Origin: Archivesica marissinica
Lineage: Eukaryota > Mollusca > Bivalvia > Venerida > Vesicomyidae
Direction: 5' to 3'
Length of the DNA: 64,000 bases
NCBI GenBank assembly: GCA_014843695.1
Contig: CM026403.1
Coordinates: 72,618,152-72,682,151, forward strand
Position numbers and translations under genes: made by a program. The first letter of the stretch is position 1, and each line of letters starts with the position of its first letter. The notes below the pieces were generated by a model that saw only the letters and a program-made list of their open reading frames with translations, was not told the origin of the DNA and made no database searches. This document shows positions 24,225-34,814 of the stretch, piece by piece.

Positions 24225-24510
24225 ACATACAGATCCTCTATGACAGGTGATAGGGATGGGATGTAAGGTTTATCTTTCAGCCCTGTAGTTCTCTAATGGC
24301 CTTCTCTGCACTTCAGCTCTATGTAATACTCTATTTCAGAACTACATGGATAACAGCTTCATCTTTCAACCCAGTGTCTGCAATGGCTTCTCCCAACCTA
24401 CATTATGGAAATTCTATACACCAGGCTACATGTATAGGGATGACTGGCTATTATATCTATCTTGCTTTCAGCAATTGTTTATTCCCATTCTACATTATGT
24501 AATCTTCTAT
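23290..24510. other. Unique intronic sequence, no supported gene
   Basis: AT-rich, with a (TC)n run at about 24192-24224. Short frames only. Confidence 0.4.
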
Positions 24511-24832
24511 TACAAGTTATAGGGATTTCAGGTCAATAATTAAACACTGTATTTCTATATATGGCTTTCTAAACTTCTACATTATGCAATCTTCTATTAC
24601 AAGTTATATGGATGTCAGGTCAATAATTAAACACTGTATTTCTATATATGGCTTTCTAAACTTCTACATTATGCAATCTTCTATTACAAGTTATATGGAT
24701 GTCAGGTCAATAATTAAACACTGTATTTCTATATATGGCTTTCTAAACTTCTACATTATGCAATCTTCTATTACAAGTTATATGGATGTCAGGTCAATAA
24801 TTAAACACTGTATTTCTATATATGGCAAACTT
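24511..24832. repeat. 87-bp tandem repeat, about 3.7 copies
   Basis: The unit contains CTACATTATGCAATCTTC, GTCAGGTCAATAATTAAAC and TGTATTTCTATATATGGC. The 94-codon frame over it is a 29-residue periodic artefact. Confidence 0.92.
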
Positions 24833-26636
24833 CCAACAATCTACATGGACGACAATGTCTTTCTCTAATGGCTTTCTTCACTTATACATAAATAAATGTA
24901 AATTCTCTACAACCGGCTATAGGGATGACATTACTCTTTCAACAATGTATTTCCGCAATAGTTTCTCTTATCCTACAGTATATAATGTTCCACTGATGCT
25001 TATACGGTTGCACTAACCAACCTTTCAAGCCCCTAGCTCTGTAATGGACTCTTCTAATTCTTGAATTATGGAATCTTTGGAAGTTTGGGGGTAAAAGGGT
25101 TAAATGAGAACTTTACACATGTAAGATTCAACAATGGGCATAATACTTACAATATGATTATAACACATGAGTGTATGAAACTATAAAATCTTCAAAAATC
25201 ACTGCCCTTAACTATCGTCCAGTAACAGGTTGATTTTGTGCCGTTCCGCAGTCTTTGAAACACTGGACAAAAGACAGAAAACAAGAATGCATGCATAGAC
25301 AATGGAAATATCAATCAGTAGCAGTATCTACCAATGTACAATATCTCCATAAAAATGTGTCATGCTGAAAATGTCTTTAAATTCCTATGTACATTTGTAC
25401 AATTCTACATTTATTTTCATAAACTATACATGTATTAGTGGAATACATAACTCAATAACGGACAGGTTTATCAATCTATTTCATTTTATACATTCCTTGT
25501 GTTTCATGTCTGGGTACATTTTATTTCAAATATTTAATGGGATATATCTATGCACAAATACAGCCACTTAAAACCTTCAACAGTTGATAAGCAATCAGAA
25601 ATGAGTATGACAAAGATATGCAAATTTAGGTTTGATACTAATCAATCTTAGCAACTATTGTTGCAATCTGGTATGGTATCAAAGGGATTCAGTACAAACA
25701 AATTGAGGATATTTGTGTTTTATTAGTGTAAGATAGGATTTTATTTCATCGAGTGATCACCAAAATTTATATTTCTACGAGTGGCATTAAAACTTATAAA
25801 CACAAAAATTTCTTTAATGAATTCCAATAAATTTGGCTAATATAATGTTTATTTTCAAATTTTATTCATTATAGCTGCCCTGTCTGGAGCCTCAATGCAC
25901 TACGTGACACAACCACACAACCACTTCTAGTCTGTAATACGAAATAGTTCCTGTATACATTTTAAGTTAGTTTCTGTTTGCTGTCAAAATTAAAAACTAC
26001 AGACAAAACAAATTCATTTGAATATATTACTTAATATTTAACTGTTCATGATAGTCATAAAAGAGCTAAAATACATCAATGGTGCAGAACGGTGCAGGAA
26101 TACAAAATGCAACCGGGGGCCGAGAAAATACCATCTTTCACTGTTTGAAAGCGTTGTAAGATGGAGTTTTCCTCCAACAATCAACCAAGATGAAGCTGAT
26201 GTTGAGATTCACCACAGGGCTTGGTACTGATCATTTTCCATAAGTATTGTTGACATCAGAGAAAGGATCAGTCCAGACCAATTTCATTCTTTGGAATCTT
26301 CAAAGGGCAATAACTCTGCCAAATAGTAACTGAGCTAAACACAATGGTGATACTGAAACTCATGTGTGAAGCTTCGTTAAACTTGGACAAAGGGGTTCTG
26401 GTGATGACGCAAGGAGAAAGGGGTTCTGGTGATGAAGCAAGGACAAATGAATTCTGGTAATGAAGCAAGGACAAACAGGTTCTGGTGATGAAGCAAGGAC
26501 AAAAGGGTTCTGATGTTGAAGCAAGAACAAAAAAAGTTAGGTGGGTACTCGGACAGTTGACAATTGCAAAAACAAACTATCCTATCTCGTCTATGGAATG
26601 ACATCTATGGAATGACATCATAAATACTGTAATTTT
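24833..26636. other. Unique intronic sequence, no supported gene
   Basis: Within predicted intron 3. A degenerate patch of GGTTCTGGTGATGAAGCAAG units lies at about 26390-26530. No splice-bounded Cys-rich frame is seen on the minus strand. Confidence 0.4.
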
Positions 26637-26637
26637 G

Positions 26638-26694
26638 GATAATTGGTCCTCCACAATGGATTGGTCCTCCACAATGGATTGGTCCTCCACAACT
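26638..26694. repeat. 18-bp tandem triplicate
   Basis: Three copies of ATTGGTCCTCCACAATGG. Confidence 0.9.
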
Positions 26695-26809
26695 CGAGAC
26701 ATTTTGCCTCCAAGACATCACTAAACATCTTATCCTTTATTTTGTATTAAAAAATATCATTTGTTGCTGTAAATAATTGAAAAATAAAATATGTTTAAGC
26801 TTTTTTAAG

Positions 26810-27135
26810 ACATCACAGACATGCCCTTGACTGAATATTTCTTCATTTGTTTTGTTTTTAAGACATCACAGACATGCATGCCCTTGACTGAATATTTCTT
26901 CATTTGTTTTGTTTTTAAGACATCACAGACATGCCCATGACTGAATATTTCTTCATTTGTTTTGTTTTTAAGACATCACAGACATGCATGCCCTTGACTG
27001 AATATTTCTTCATTTGTTTTGTTTTTAAGACATCACAGACATGCCCTTGACTGAATATTTCTTCATTTGTTTTGTTTTTAAGACATCACAGACATGCCCT
27101 TGACTGAATATTTCTTCATTTGTTTTGTTTTTGGG
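26810..27135. repeat. 53/57-bp tandem repeat, about 6 copies
   Basis: The unit is AAGACATCACAGACATGCCC plus TTGACTGAATATTTCTTC and ATTTGTTTTG. Two copies carry a 4-bp ATGC insertion. Confidence 0.92.
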
Positions 27136-27465
27136 GTTTAACAGTCTTTAACAGCTTATGTCATATGGCGACTCTCCAGCTATAATTGATGGACACCGAG
27201 CCGATTGTCTCTCTGACCAGTAATTCAGGCACCCGGGTAGAACCATTATCATTCTGCAAGCCAGCTCGATAACTTACTATAACTTACTATAACTTACTAT
27301 AACTTACTATAACTTACTATAACTTACTATAACTTACTATAACTTACTATAACTTACTAACATGAAATAATTTGACACCCCAGTGGAATTCAAACCTACA
27401 GCAGCAAGAAGTAAGTGATTTGAAGTCAATAACCTTATTAATTCGGCCACTGTGGCCCCTTTCAT
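27136..27465 (-). mobile_element. SINE with a class II tRNA-like head (Leu/Ser type), holding a decamer array
   Basis: Minus strand: GGCCACAGTGGCCGAATTAA resembles the acceptor and box A of a Leu/Ser tRNA, with TTCAAATC at the anticodon region, a long variable-arm-like segment and the box B TAGGTTTGAATTCC. The other end (plus strand GGGTTTAACAG, CATATGGCGACTCTCC) resembles conserved SINE body sequence I associate with molluscs; that link is from memory and needs a repeat search. Confidence 0.55.
27271..27360. repeat. 10-bp array, 9 copies
   Basis: Nine perfect AACTTACTAT units inside the SINE at 27136-27465. Confidence 0.95.
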
Positions 27466-28195
27466 GACTCGGTAAATGCTCACAATCCAAATTTCTTCAT
27501 TCCTATGTAAGAGTCAAACTGTAATTGCCAAGTACATCTTCCATTATAAACTATCTCAAAGATTACAGTATATTTTCATAAATCATTCACAGGATTGGGA
27601 TGCACAATAACGGAACATGACAACAAAAACAGATCTCTCAAACATGAATTACACAACATATCCCCCTAAATCCCCTATTCCAAGCCAATCCAGCCATTGG
27701 AGCACTCATTTCGATATAGCTTGCCAGTTCAAACTGTGAAGGTTCCACGCTGTAATGCTTTTGCAGTATGTGTTTACAAAGACTTATGTGTGAAGAGGAC
27801 TGAATTCTCATTTGCAGCTTAAAACTGAGACAGGATGACACAGAATTAACATTCCCCTCTCAGAGATCTACATTAAAGACACCCTAATTTTCCTTAATAA
27901 ATTTCAAGAAATCCCATTCAGTTATGACAAGTTTCTATCTTCATCAATGTTATATAATGATAAACAAATCAAGTAAATAGTGTAAGTAGATGTTTAGAAG
28001 TATCGTAGGTGGCCTTTCATCGTAGGTGGCCTTTGTTTTCTTTATTTTTGATATTTATTTACGACTTTCTAAGATAACGTTTCAAACACGATACACACAA
28101 TGGCTCTTGAGTCAGTGGATGTAAATACCCAAATCCCATTCTTATAAATGGGATTTATTAACCCTTTACGCACTATCGGCAGATACATGAGATTT
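27466..28195. other. Unique intronic sequence, no supported gene
   Basis: A 67-codon minus-strand frame at 27638-27841 has no recognised motif or convincing splice sites. A partial copy of the next MITE's end lies at 28151-28190. Confidence 0.4.
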
Positions 28196-28200
28196 ATTAA

Positions 28201-28432
28201 CCCCTTACGTGCTAGCGGCAGATAAAATCACGTTTGCAAAAAGCATAGATCAGATGGTACTGAACATGCCATCTGATCAGGCTCTATGCTGTTTGCTATT
28301 CGTATAGTGGAGCTAAAACATTTGGCTGAATAGCAAACAACATAGATCCTGACCAGATGTGGCATTATGCCATGGCTGATCTGGATCTATGTTGTTTGCA
28401 AATGTGATTTTATTTACTCAACAGGCAAAGGG
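28201..28432. mobile_element. MITE with long TIRs, TTAA-type (piggyBac-like)
   Basis: The inverted arms carry AGATAAAATCACGTTTGC on the left and GCAAATGTGATTTTATTTAC on the right, with internal GCATAGATCAGATGG against CTGATCTGGATCTATG. The left end follows TTAA with CCCCTTACG; the right end is GGCAAAGGG then TTAC, a one-base change from TTAA. TTAA plus CCC termini is typical of piggyBac elements. No transposase. Confidence 0.7.
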
Positions 28433-28544
28433 TTACCGGAAAAGCATTATTAGTGTCATATTCACAGGAACATGAAACTGTATCCACAGGGCATCAAACC
28501 ATTATATCTCTAGTCTATGACTGATTAAACCTATAGAAATAGAG

Positions 28545-29055
28545 GGTTGGGTGGGAGAGGGGACATCGTTTGTGTGAGATACAATAACTTGGGTGGGAGA
28601 GTGGACATCATTTGTGTGAGATACAATAACTTGGGTGGGAGGAGGGACATCGTTTGTGCGAGATACAATAACTTGGGTGGGAGAGGGGGGACATCGTTTG
28701 TGTGAGATACAATAACTTGGGTGGGAGAGGGGACATCGTTTGTGTGAGATACAATAACTTGGGTGGGAGAGGGACATCGTTTGTGTGAGATACAATAACT
28801 TGGGTGGGAGAGGGGACATCATTTGTGTGAGATACAATAACTTGGGTGGGAGAGGGGACATCATTTGTGTGAGATACAATAACTTGGGTGGGAGAGGGGA
28901 CATTGTTTGTGTGAGATACAATAACTTGGGTGGGAGAGGGGACATCGTTTGTGTGAGATACAATAACTTGGGTGGGAGAGGGGACATTGTTTGTGTGAGA
29001 TACAATAACTTGGGTGGGAGAGGGGACATCGTTTGTGTGAGATACAATAACTTTG
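28545..29055. repeat. 42-bp minisatellite, about 12 copies
   Basis: The unit is GGGTGGGAGAGGGGACATCG plus TTTGTGTGAGATACAATAAC. It is open in several frames on both strands. Confidence 0.95.
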
Positions 29056-29063
29056 GTGGCATA

Positions 29064-29193
29064 GTCCTGAGGTTATAAAACGTATCTCACATCTCAAAAT
29101 CAATCTCAAGAAATTGTATTGGATGATTCTGAAATTTACACTCAGCTGAACCAATCAGTTTGAAATTGGAGTACAATTTTATAACCTCAGGAC
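29064..29193. mobile_element. Short MITE, family CTGAGG; related copies at 29430-29575 and 29760-29870
   Basis: GTCCTGAGGTTATAAAA at the left is perfectly inverted at the right (TTTTATAACCTCAGGAC). Two diverged relatives follow in the next 700 bp, sharing GGTTATAAAAC, ACCAATCA and TTTGAGATTGGAG-like blocks. Confidence 0.75.
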
Positions 29194-29596
29194 ATGGATA
29201 CAATTTCAAGCCACTGTGGTTATGTTTTGATGTGCTGAGAGAAGACTACCATTTAACCATGCTCTATAAATTGCTCTGGAATGCCTAACAAGCCTGTCTG
29301 ACACATACACATGGTGATATCAATATGGCATGCACAATTCACCAATCATAAACATCTACAACTACTGAGAACATATTTACATTAAGAATGGCAATACACT
29401 ATATGCAATATGTAAAGAGACCTAGCTCTGAGGTTATAAAACTTTTCTCAGATCTCAAGCTCGGGATCAAGGGATTTGGTTGGTTTGAGTCCGAGATTTA
29501 CTTTCAACTCAACCAACTCAACCAATCAGAAGCTTGACACCGAGTTTGAGATTGGAGAAACAATTTTATAAGGGTCGATGGTTTAAAAACTGTTCT

Positions 29597-29751
29597 TCAC
29601 CGTGCACGTAAAAGAACCAGAGGAGATTCTGGAATGGGTCTCTGTCTGTATCATTGCACTATCCTCCAAAATCTAAAATAACTAATCTCTTCAGGAGGCG
29701 TCGCTCATATGGGCAACCGGTAGCGACGATAAATAAACGTAAAAACACACA
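29597..29751 (+). mobile_element. tRNA-derived SINE, family B, 5'-truncated
   Basis: Starts inside the body at CACCGTGCACGTAAAAGAAC and runs to GGTAGCGACGATAAATAAAC and an A-rich ACAC tail. The tRNA head is missing. Confidence 0.85.
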
Positions 29752-29931
29752 AACTGTTCTTCAATCTCAAACTCACTCTCTCTGATTGGTTGAGTTCCAG
29801 AGCAAATCTCAGTCTCAACCAATCATATCACTTGAGCTCGAGTTTGAAAAAAGCTATACAACTTCCGACCCAGGCCAGTTGCGGATCATTTTTTTGCGGA
29901 TCATGCAATTTGATTTTGAGAAAAACAGACA

Positions 29932-30130
29932 TACAGTTAAACCTGTTATAGCAGTCACCTATATAAAGCGATAAACCTGTACTAAGCAGCCAGTTTTCAC
30001 ACTCACAAACCTGTTATTATACAATTTGACCTCTATTCAGCAGCAGTGATATTCTGTACGACCACTAACTTATTGCTTAACACAGGTTGGATTATGTGCA
30101 ACTGTGTGAGAGCGTGGGTACATTTTTTCC
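29932..30130. mobile_element. Diverged pogo-like MITE
   Basis: The left end TACAGTTAAACCTGTTATAG resembles the MITE at 40501 and the unit of the 7104-7922 array. The right end is degenerate (ACACAGGTTGGATTATG). It lies in intron 3. Confidence 0.5.
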
Positions 30131-30409
30131 AATAGTTATACATATATATATATAATGGACAATGTTTCTCTGACCCCATTTCATGACTTTACAAACGTTA
30201 CAATAAGTTAATATTCAATCTTGCAATAAAAACACAAAATGAACACAAACTATGTTAACAAACGATATGAAATTGTATGAAACTGTTTTCAGACGATTTT
30301 ATTCAAATAAACTGTGCATGTGAAATCGTTCTAAATCTAAACAATGTTTATTTTAGTACCATTACAACAATTATTTTCATTATTTTTAAGCCCCCCAAAT
30401 TGCATTTAC

Positions 30410-33400
30410 TGAGAGTTGGGAGAAATAGTCTCCATTAGCTGCCCTACTCTCTCTCTCTCTCTCTCTGCAGTGCTGTAGCTAGAGGGAGAGCTGGGAGAAA
30501 TAGTCTCCATTAGCTGCCCTACTCTCTCTGCAGTGCTGTAGCTAGAGGGAGAGCTGGGAGAAATAGTCTCCATTAGCTGCCCTACTCTCTCTGCAGTGCT
30601 GTAGCTAGAGGGAGAGCTGGGAGAAATAGTCTCCATTAGCTGCCCTACTCTCTCTGCAGTGCTGTAGCTAGAGGGAGAGCTGGGAGAAATAGTCTCCATT
30701 AGCTGCCCTATTCTCTCTGCAGTGCTGTAGCTAGAGGGAGAGCTGGGAGAAATAGTCTCCATTAGCTGCCCTACTCTCTCTGCAGTGCTGTAGCTAGAGG
30801 GAGAGCTGGGAGAAATAGTCTCCATTAGCTGCCCTACTCTCTCTGCAGTGCTGTAGCTAGAGGGAGAGCTGGGAGAAATAGTCTCCATTAGCTGCCCTAC
30901 TCTCTCTGCAGTGCTGTAGCTAGAGGGAGAGCTGGGAGAAATAGTCTCCATTAGCTGCCCTACTCTCTCTGCAGGGCTGAGAGGGAGAGTTGGAGAAATA
31001 GTCTCCATTAGTTGCCCTACTCTCTCTGCAGGGCTGAGAGGGAGAGTTGGAGAAATAGTCTCCATTAGCTGCCCTACTCTCTCTGCAGGGCTGAGAGGGA
31101 GAGTTGGAGAAATAGTCTCCATTAGCTGCCCTACTCTCTCTGCAGGGCTGAGAGGGAGAGTTGGAGAAATAGTCTCCATTAGTTGCCTTACTTTCTATCG
31201 CTGCAGGGCTGTAGCTAGAGGGAGAGCTGGACAAATAGTCTCCATTAGTTGCCTTACTCTATCTCTCTGCAGGGCTGTAGCTAGAAGGAGAGCTGGGAGA
31301 AATAGTCTCTCTCTCTCTCCTCTCTCCTCTCCTCTCCTCTCCTCTTCTCTCTCTCTCTCTCTCTGCAGGGCTGTAGCTAGAGGGAGAGCTGGGAGAAATA
31401 GTCTCCATTAGTTGCCCTACTCTCTCTGCAGGGCTGTAGCTAGAGGGAGAGCTGGGAGAAATAGTCTCCATTAGTTGCCCTACTCTCTCTGCAGGGCTGT
31501 AGCTAGAGGGAGAGCTGGGAGAAATAGTCTCCATTAGTTGCCCTACTTTCTCTGCAGGGCTGTAGCTAGAGGGAGAGCTGGGAGAAATAGTCTCCATTAG
31601 TTGCCCTACTCTCTCTGCAGGGCTGTAGCTAGGGGAGAGCTGGGAGAAATAGTCTCCATTAGCTGCCCTACTCTCTCTGCAGGGCTGTAGCTAGAGGGAG
31701 AGCTGGGAGAATAGTCTCCATTAGTTCCCTACTCTCTCTGCAGGGCTGTAGCTAGAGGGAGAGCTGGGAGAAATAGTCTCCATTAGCTGCCCTACTCTCT
31801 CTGCAGTGCTGTAGCTAAGGGAGAGCTGGGAGAAATAGTCTCCATTAGCTGCCCTACTCTCTCTGCAGGGCTGTAGCTAGAGGGAGAGCTGGGAGAAATA
31901 GTCTCCATTAGTTGCCCTACTCTCTCTGCAGGGCTGTAGAGAGGAGAGCTGGGAGAAATAGTCTCCATTAGCTGCCCTACTCTCTCTGCAGGGCTGAGCT
32001 AAGGGAGAGTGGGAGAAATAGTCTCCATTAGCTGCCCTACTCTCTCTCTCTCTCTCTCTCTCTCTGCAGGGCTGTAGCTAGAGGGAGAGCTGGGAGAAAT
32101 AGTCTCCATTAGTTGCCCTACTCTCTCTGCAGGGCTGTAGCTAGAGGGAGAGCTGGGAGAAATAGTCTCCATTAGTTGCCCTACTCTCTCTGCAGGGCTG
32201 TAGCTAGAGGGAGAGCTGGGAGAAATAGTCTCCATTAGTTGCCCTACTCTCTCTGCAGGGCTGTAGCTAGAGGGAGAGCTGGGAGAAATAGTCTCCATTA
32301 GTTGCCCTACTCTCTCTGCAGGGCTGTAGCTAGAGGGAGAGCTGGGAGAAATAGTCTCCATTAGTTGCCCTACTCTCTCTGCAGGGCTGTAGCTAGAGGG
32401 AGAGCTGGGAGAAATAGTCTCCATTAGTTGCCCTACTCTCTCTGCAGGGCTGTAGCTAGAGGGAGAGCTGGGAGAAATAGTCTCCATTAGTTGCCCTACT
32501 CTCTCTGCAGGGCTGTAGCTAGAGGGAGAGCTGGGAGAAATAGTCTCCATTAGTTGCCCTACTCTCTCTGCAGGGCTGTAGCTAGAGGGAGAGCTGGGAG
32601 AAATAGTCTCCATTAGTTGCCCTACTCTCTCTGCAGGGCTGTAGCTAGTGGGAGAGCTGGAAGAAATAGTCTCCATTAGTTGCCCTACTCTCTCTGCAGG
32701 GCTGTAGCTAGTGGGAGAGCTGGGAGAAATAGTCTCCATTAGCTGCCCTACTCTCTCTCTCTGCAGGGCTGTAGCTAGAGGGAGAGCTGGGAGAAATAGT
32801 CTCCATTAGTTGCCCTACTCTCTATCTGCAGGGCTGTAGCTAGAGGGAGAGCTGGGAGAAATAGTCTCCATTAGTTGCCCTACTCTCTCTGCAGGGCTGT
32901 AGCTAGAGGGAGAGCTGCTGGGAGAAATAGTATCCATTAGTTGCCCTACTCTCTCTGCAGGGCTGTAGCTAGAGGGAGAGCTGAGAGAAATAGTCTCCAT
33001 TAGTTGCCCTACTCTCTCTGCAGGGCTGTAGCTAGAGGGAGAGCTGGGAGAAATAGTCTCCATTAGTTGCCCTACTTTCTCTGCAGGGCTGTAGCTAGAG
33101 TGAGAGCTGGGAGAAATAGTCTCCATTAGCTGCCCTACTCTCTCTCTCTCTCTCTGCAGGGCTGTAGCTAGAGGGAGAGCTGGGAAAAATAGTCTCCATT
33201 AGCTGCCCTACTCTCTCTACAGGGCTGTAGCTAGAGGGAGAGCTGGGAGAAATAGTCTCCATTAGTTGCCCTACTCTCTCTCTCTGCAGGGCTGTAGCTA
33301 GAGGGAGAGCTGGGAGAAATAGTCTCCATTAGCTGCCCTACTCTCTCTGCAGGGCTGTAGCTAGAGGGAGAGCTGGAGAAATAGTCTCCATTAGTGCCCT

Positions 33401-33814
33401 ACTCTCTCTGCAGTGCTGTAGCTAGAGGGAGAGCTGGAGAAATAGTCTCCATTAGTTGCCCTACTCTCTCTGCAGGGCTGTAGCTAGAGGGAGAGCTGGG
33501 AGAAATAGTCTCCATTAGTTGCCCTACTCTCTCTGCAGGGCTGTAGCTAGAGGAGAGCTGGGAGAAATAGTCTCCATTAGCTGCCCTACTCTCTCTGCAG
33601 GCTGTAGCTAGAGGGAGAGCTGGGAGAAATAGTCTCCATTAGCTGCCCTACTTTCTCTGCAGTGCTGTAGCTAGAGGGAGAGCTGGGAGAAATAGTCTCC
33701 ATTAGCTGCCCTACTCTCTCTGCAGGGCTGTAGCTAGAGGGAGAGCTGGGAGAAATAGTCTCCATTAGTTGCCCTACTTTCTCTCTGCAGGGCTGTAGCT
33801 AGAGGGAGAGCTGG
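30410..33814. repeat. 63-bp minisatellite reaching an assembly gap
   Basis: About 54 units of CTGGGAGAAATAGTCTCC, ATTAGCTGCCCTACTCTC, TCTGCAGGGCTGTAGC, TAGAGGGAGAG. Subtypes are local: GCAGTGCTG units at the left end, shorter GGGCTGAGAGGG units at about 30970-31190, and AGTTGCCC units later. (TC)n expansions occur before TGCAG at several points. The minus-strand 21-residue periodic frames are artefacts. The array runs straight into the Ns. Confidence 0.95.
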
Positions 33815-34814
33815 NNNNNNNNNNNNNNNNNNNNNNNNNNNNNNNNNNNNNNNNNNNNNNNNNNNNNNNNNNNNNNNNNNNNNNNNNNNNNNNNNNNNNN
33901 NNNNNNNNNNNNNNNNNNNNNNNNNNNNNNNNNNNNNNNNNNNNNNNNNNNNNNNNNNNNNNNNNNNNNNNNNNNNNNNNNNNNNNNNNNNNNNNNNNNN
34001 NNNNNNNNNNNNNNNNNNNNNNNNNNNNNNNNNNNNNNNNNNNNNNNNNNNNNNNNNNNNNNNNNNNNNNNNNNNNNNNNNNNNNNNNNNNNNNNNNNNN
34101 NNNNNNNNNNNNNNNNNNNNNNNNNNNNNNNNNNNNNNNNNNNNNNNNNNNNNNNNNNNNNNNNNNNNNNNNNNNNNNNNNNNNNNNNNNNNNNNNNNNN
34201 NNNNNNNNNNNNNNNNNNNNNNNNNNNNNNNNNNNNNNNNNNNNNNNNNNNNNNNNNNNNNNNNNNNNNNNNNNNNNNNNNNNNNNNNNNNNNNNNNNNN
34301 NNNNNNNNNNNNNNNNNNNNNNNNNNNNNNNNNNNNNNNNNNNNNNNNNNNNNNNNNNNNNNNNNNNNNNNNNNNNNNNNNNNNNNNNNNNNNNNNNNNN
34401 NNNNNNNNNNNNNNNNNNNNNNNNNNNNNNNNNNNNNNNNNNNNNNNNNNNNNNNNNNNNNNNNNNNNNNNNNNNNNNNNNNNNNNNNNNNNNNNNNNNN
34501 NNNNNNNNNNNNNNNNNNNNNNNNNNNNNNNNNNNNNNNNNNNNNNNNNNNNNNNNNNNNNNNNNNNNNNNNNNNNNNNNNNNNNNNNNNNNNNNNNNNN
34601 NNNNNNNNNNNNNNNNNNNNNNNNNNNNNNNNNNNNNNNNNNNNNNNNNNNNNNNNNNNNNNNNNNNNNNNNNNNNNNNNNNNNNNNNNNNNNNNNNNNN
34701 NNNNNNNNNNNNNNNNNNNNNNNNNNNNNNNNNNNNNNNNNNNNNNNNNNNNNNNNNNNNNNNNNNNNNNNNNNNNNNNNNNNNNNNNNNNNNNNNNNNN
34801 NNNNNNNNNNNNNN
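33815..34814. other. Assembly gap, exactly 1000 N
   Basis: A run of 1000 N separates the 63-bp array from a 43-bp array. The round number indicates a placeholder, so the true distance and content are unknown. Confidence 0.99.

Noticed and set aside
30406..33126. METISPSSPSSYSPAERVGQL-type repeat protein on the minus strand
   Set aside because: A 21-residue periodic frame from the 63-bp array, repeatedly broken by indels and (TC)n tracts. No flanking exon or signal. It lies in a predicted intron.
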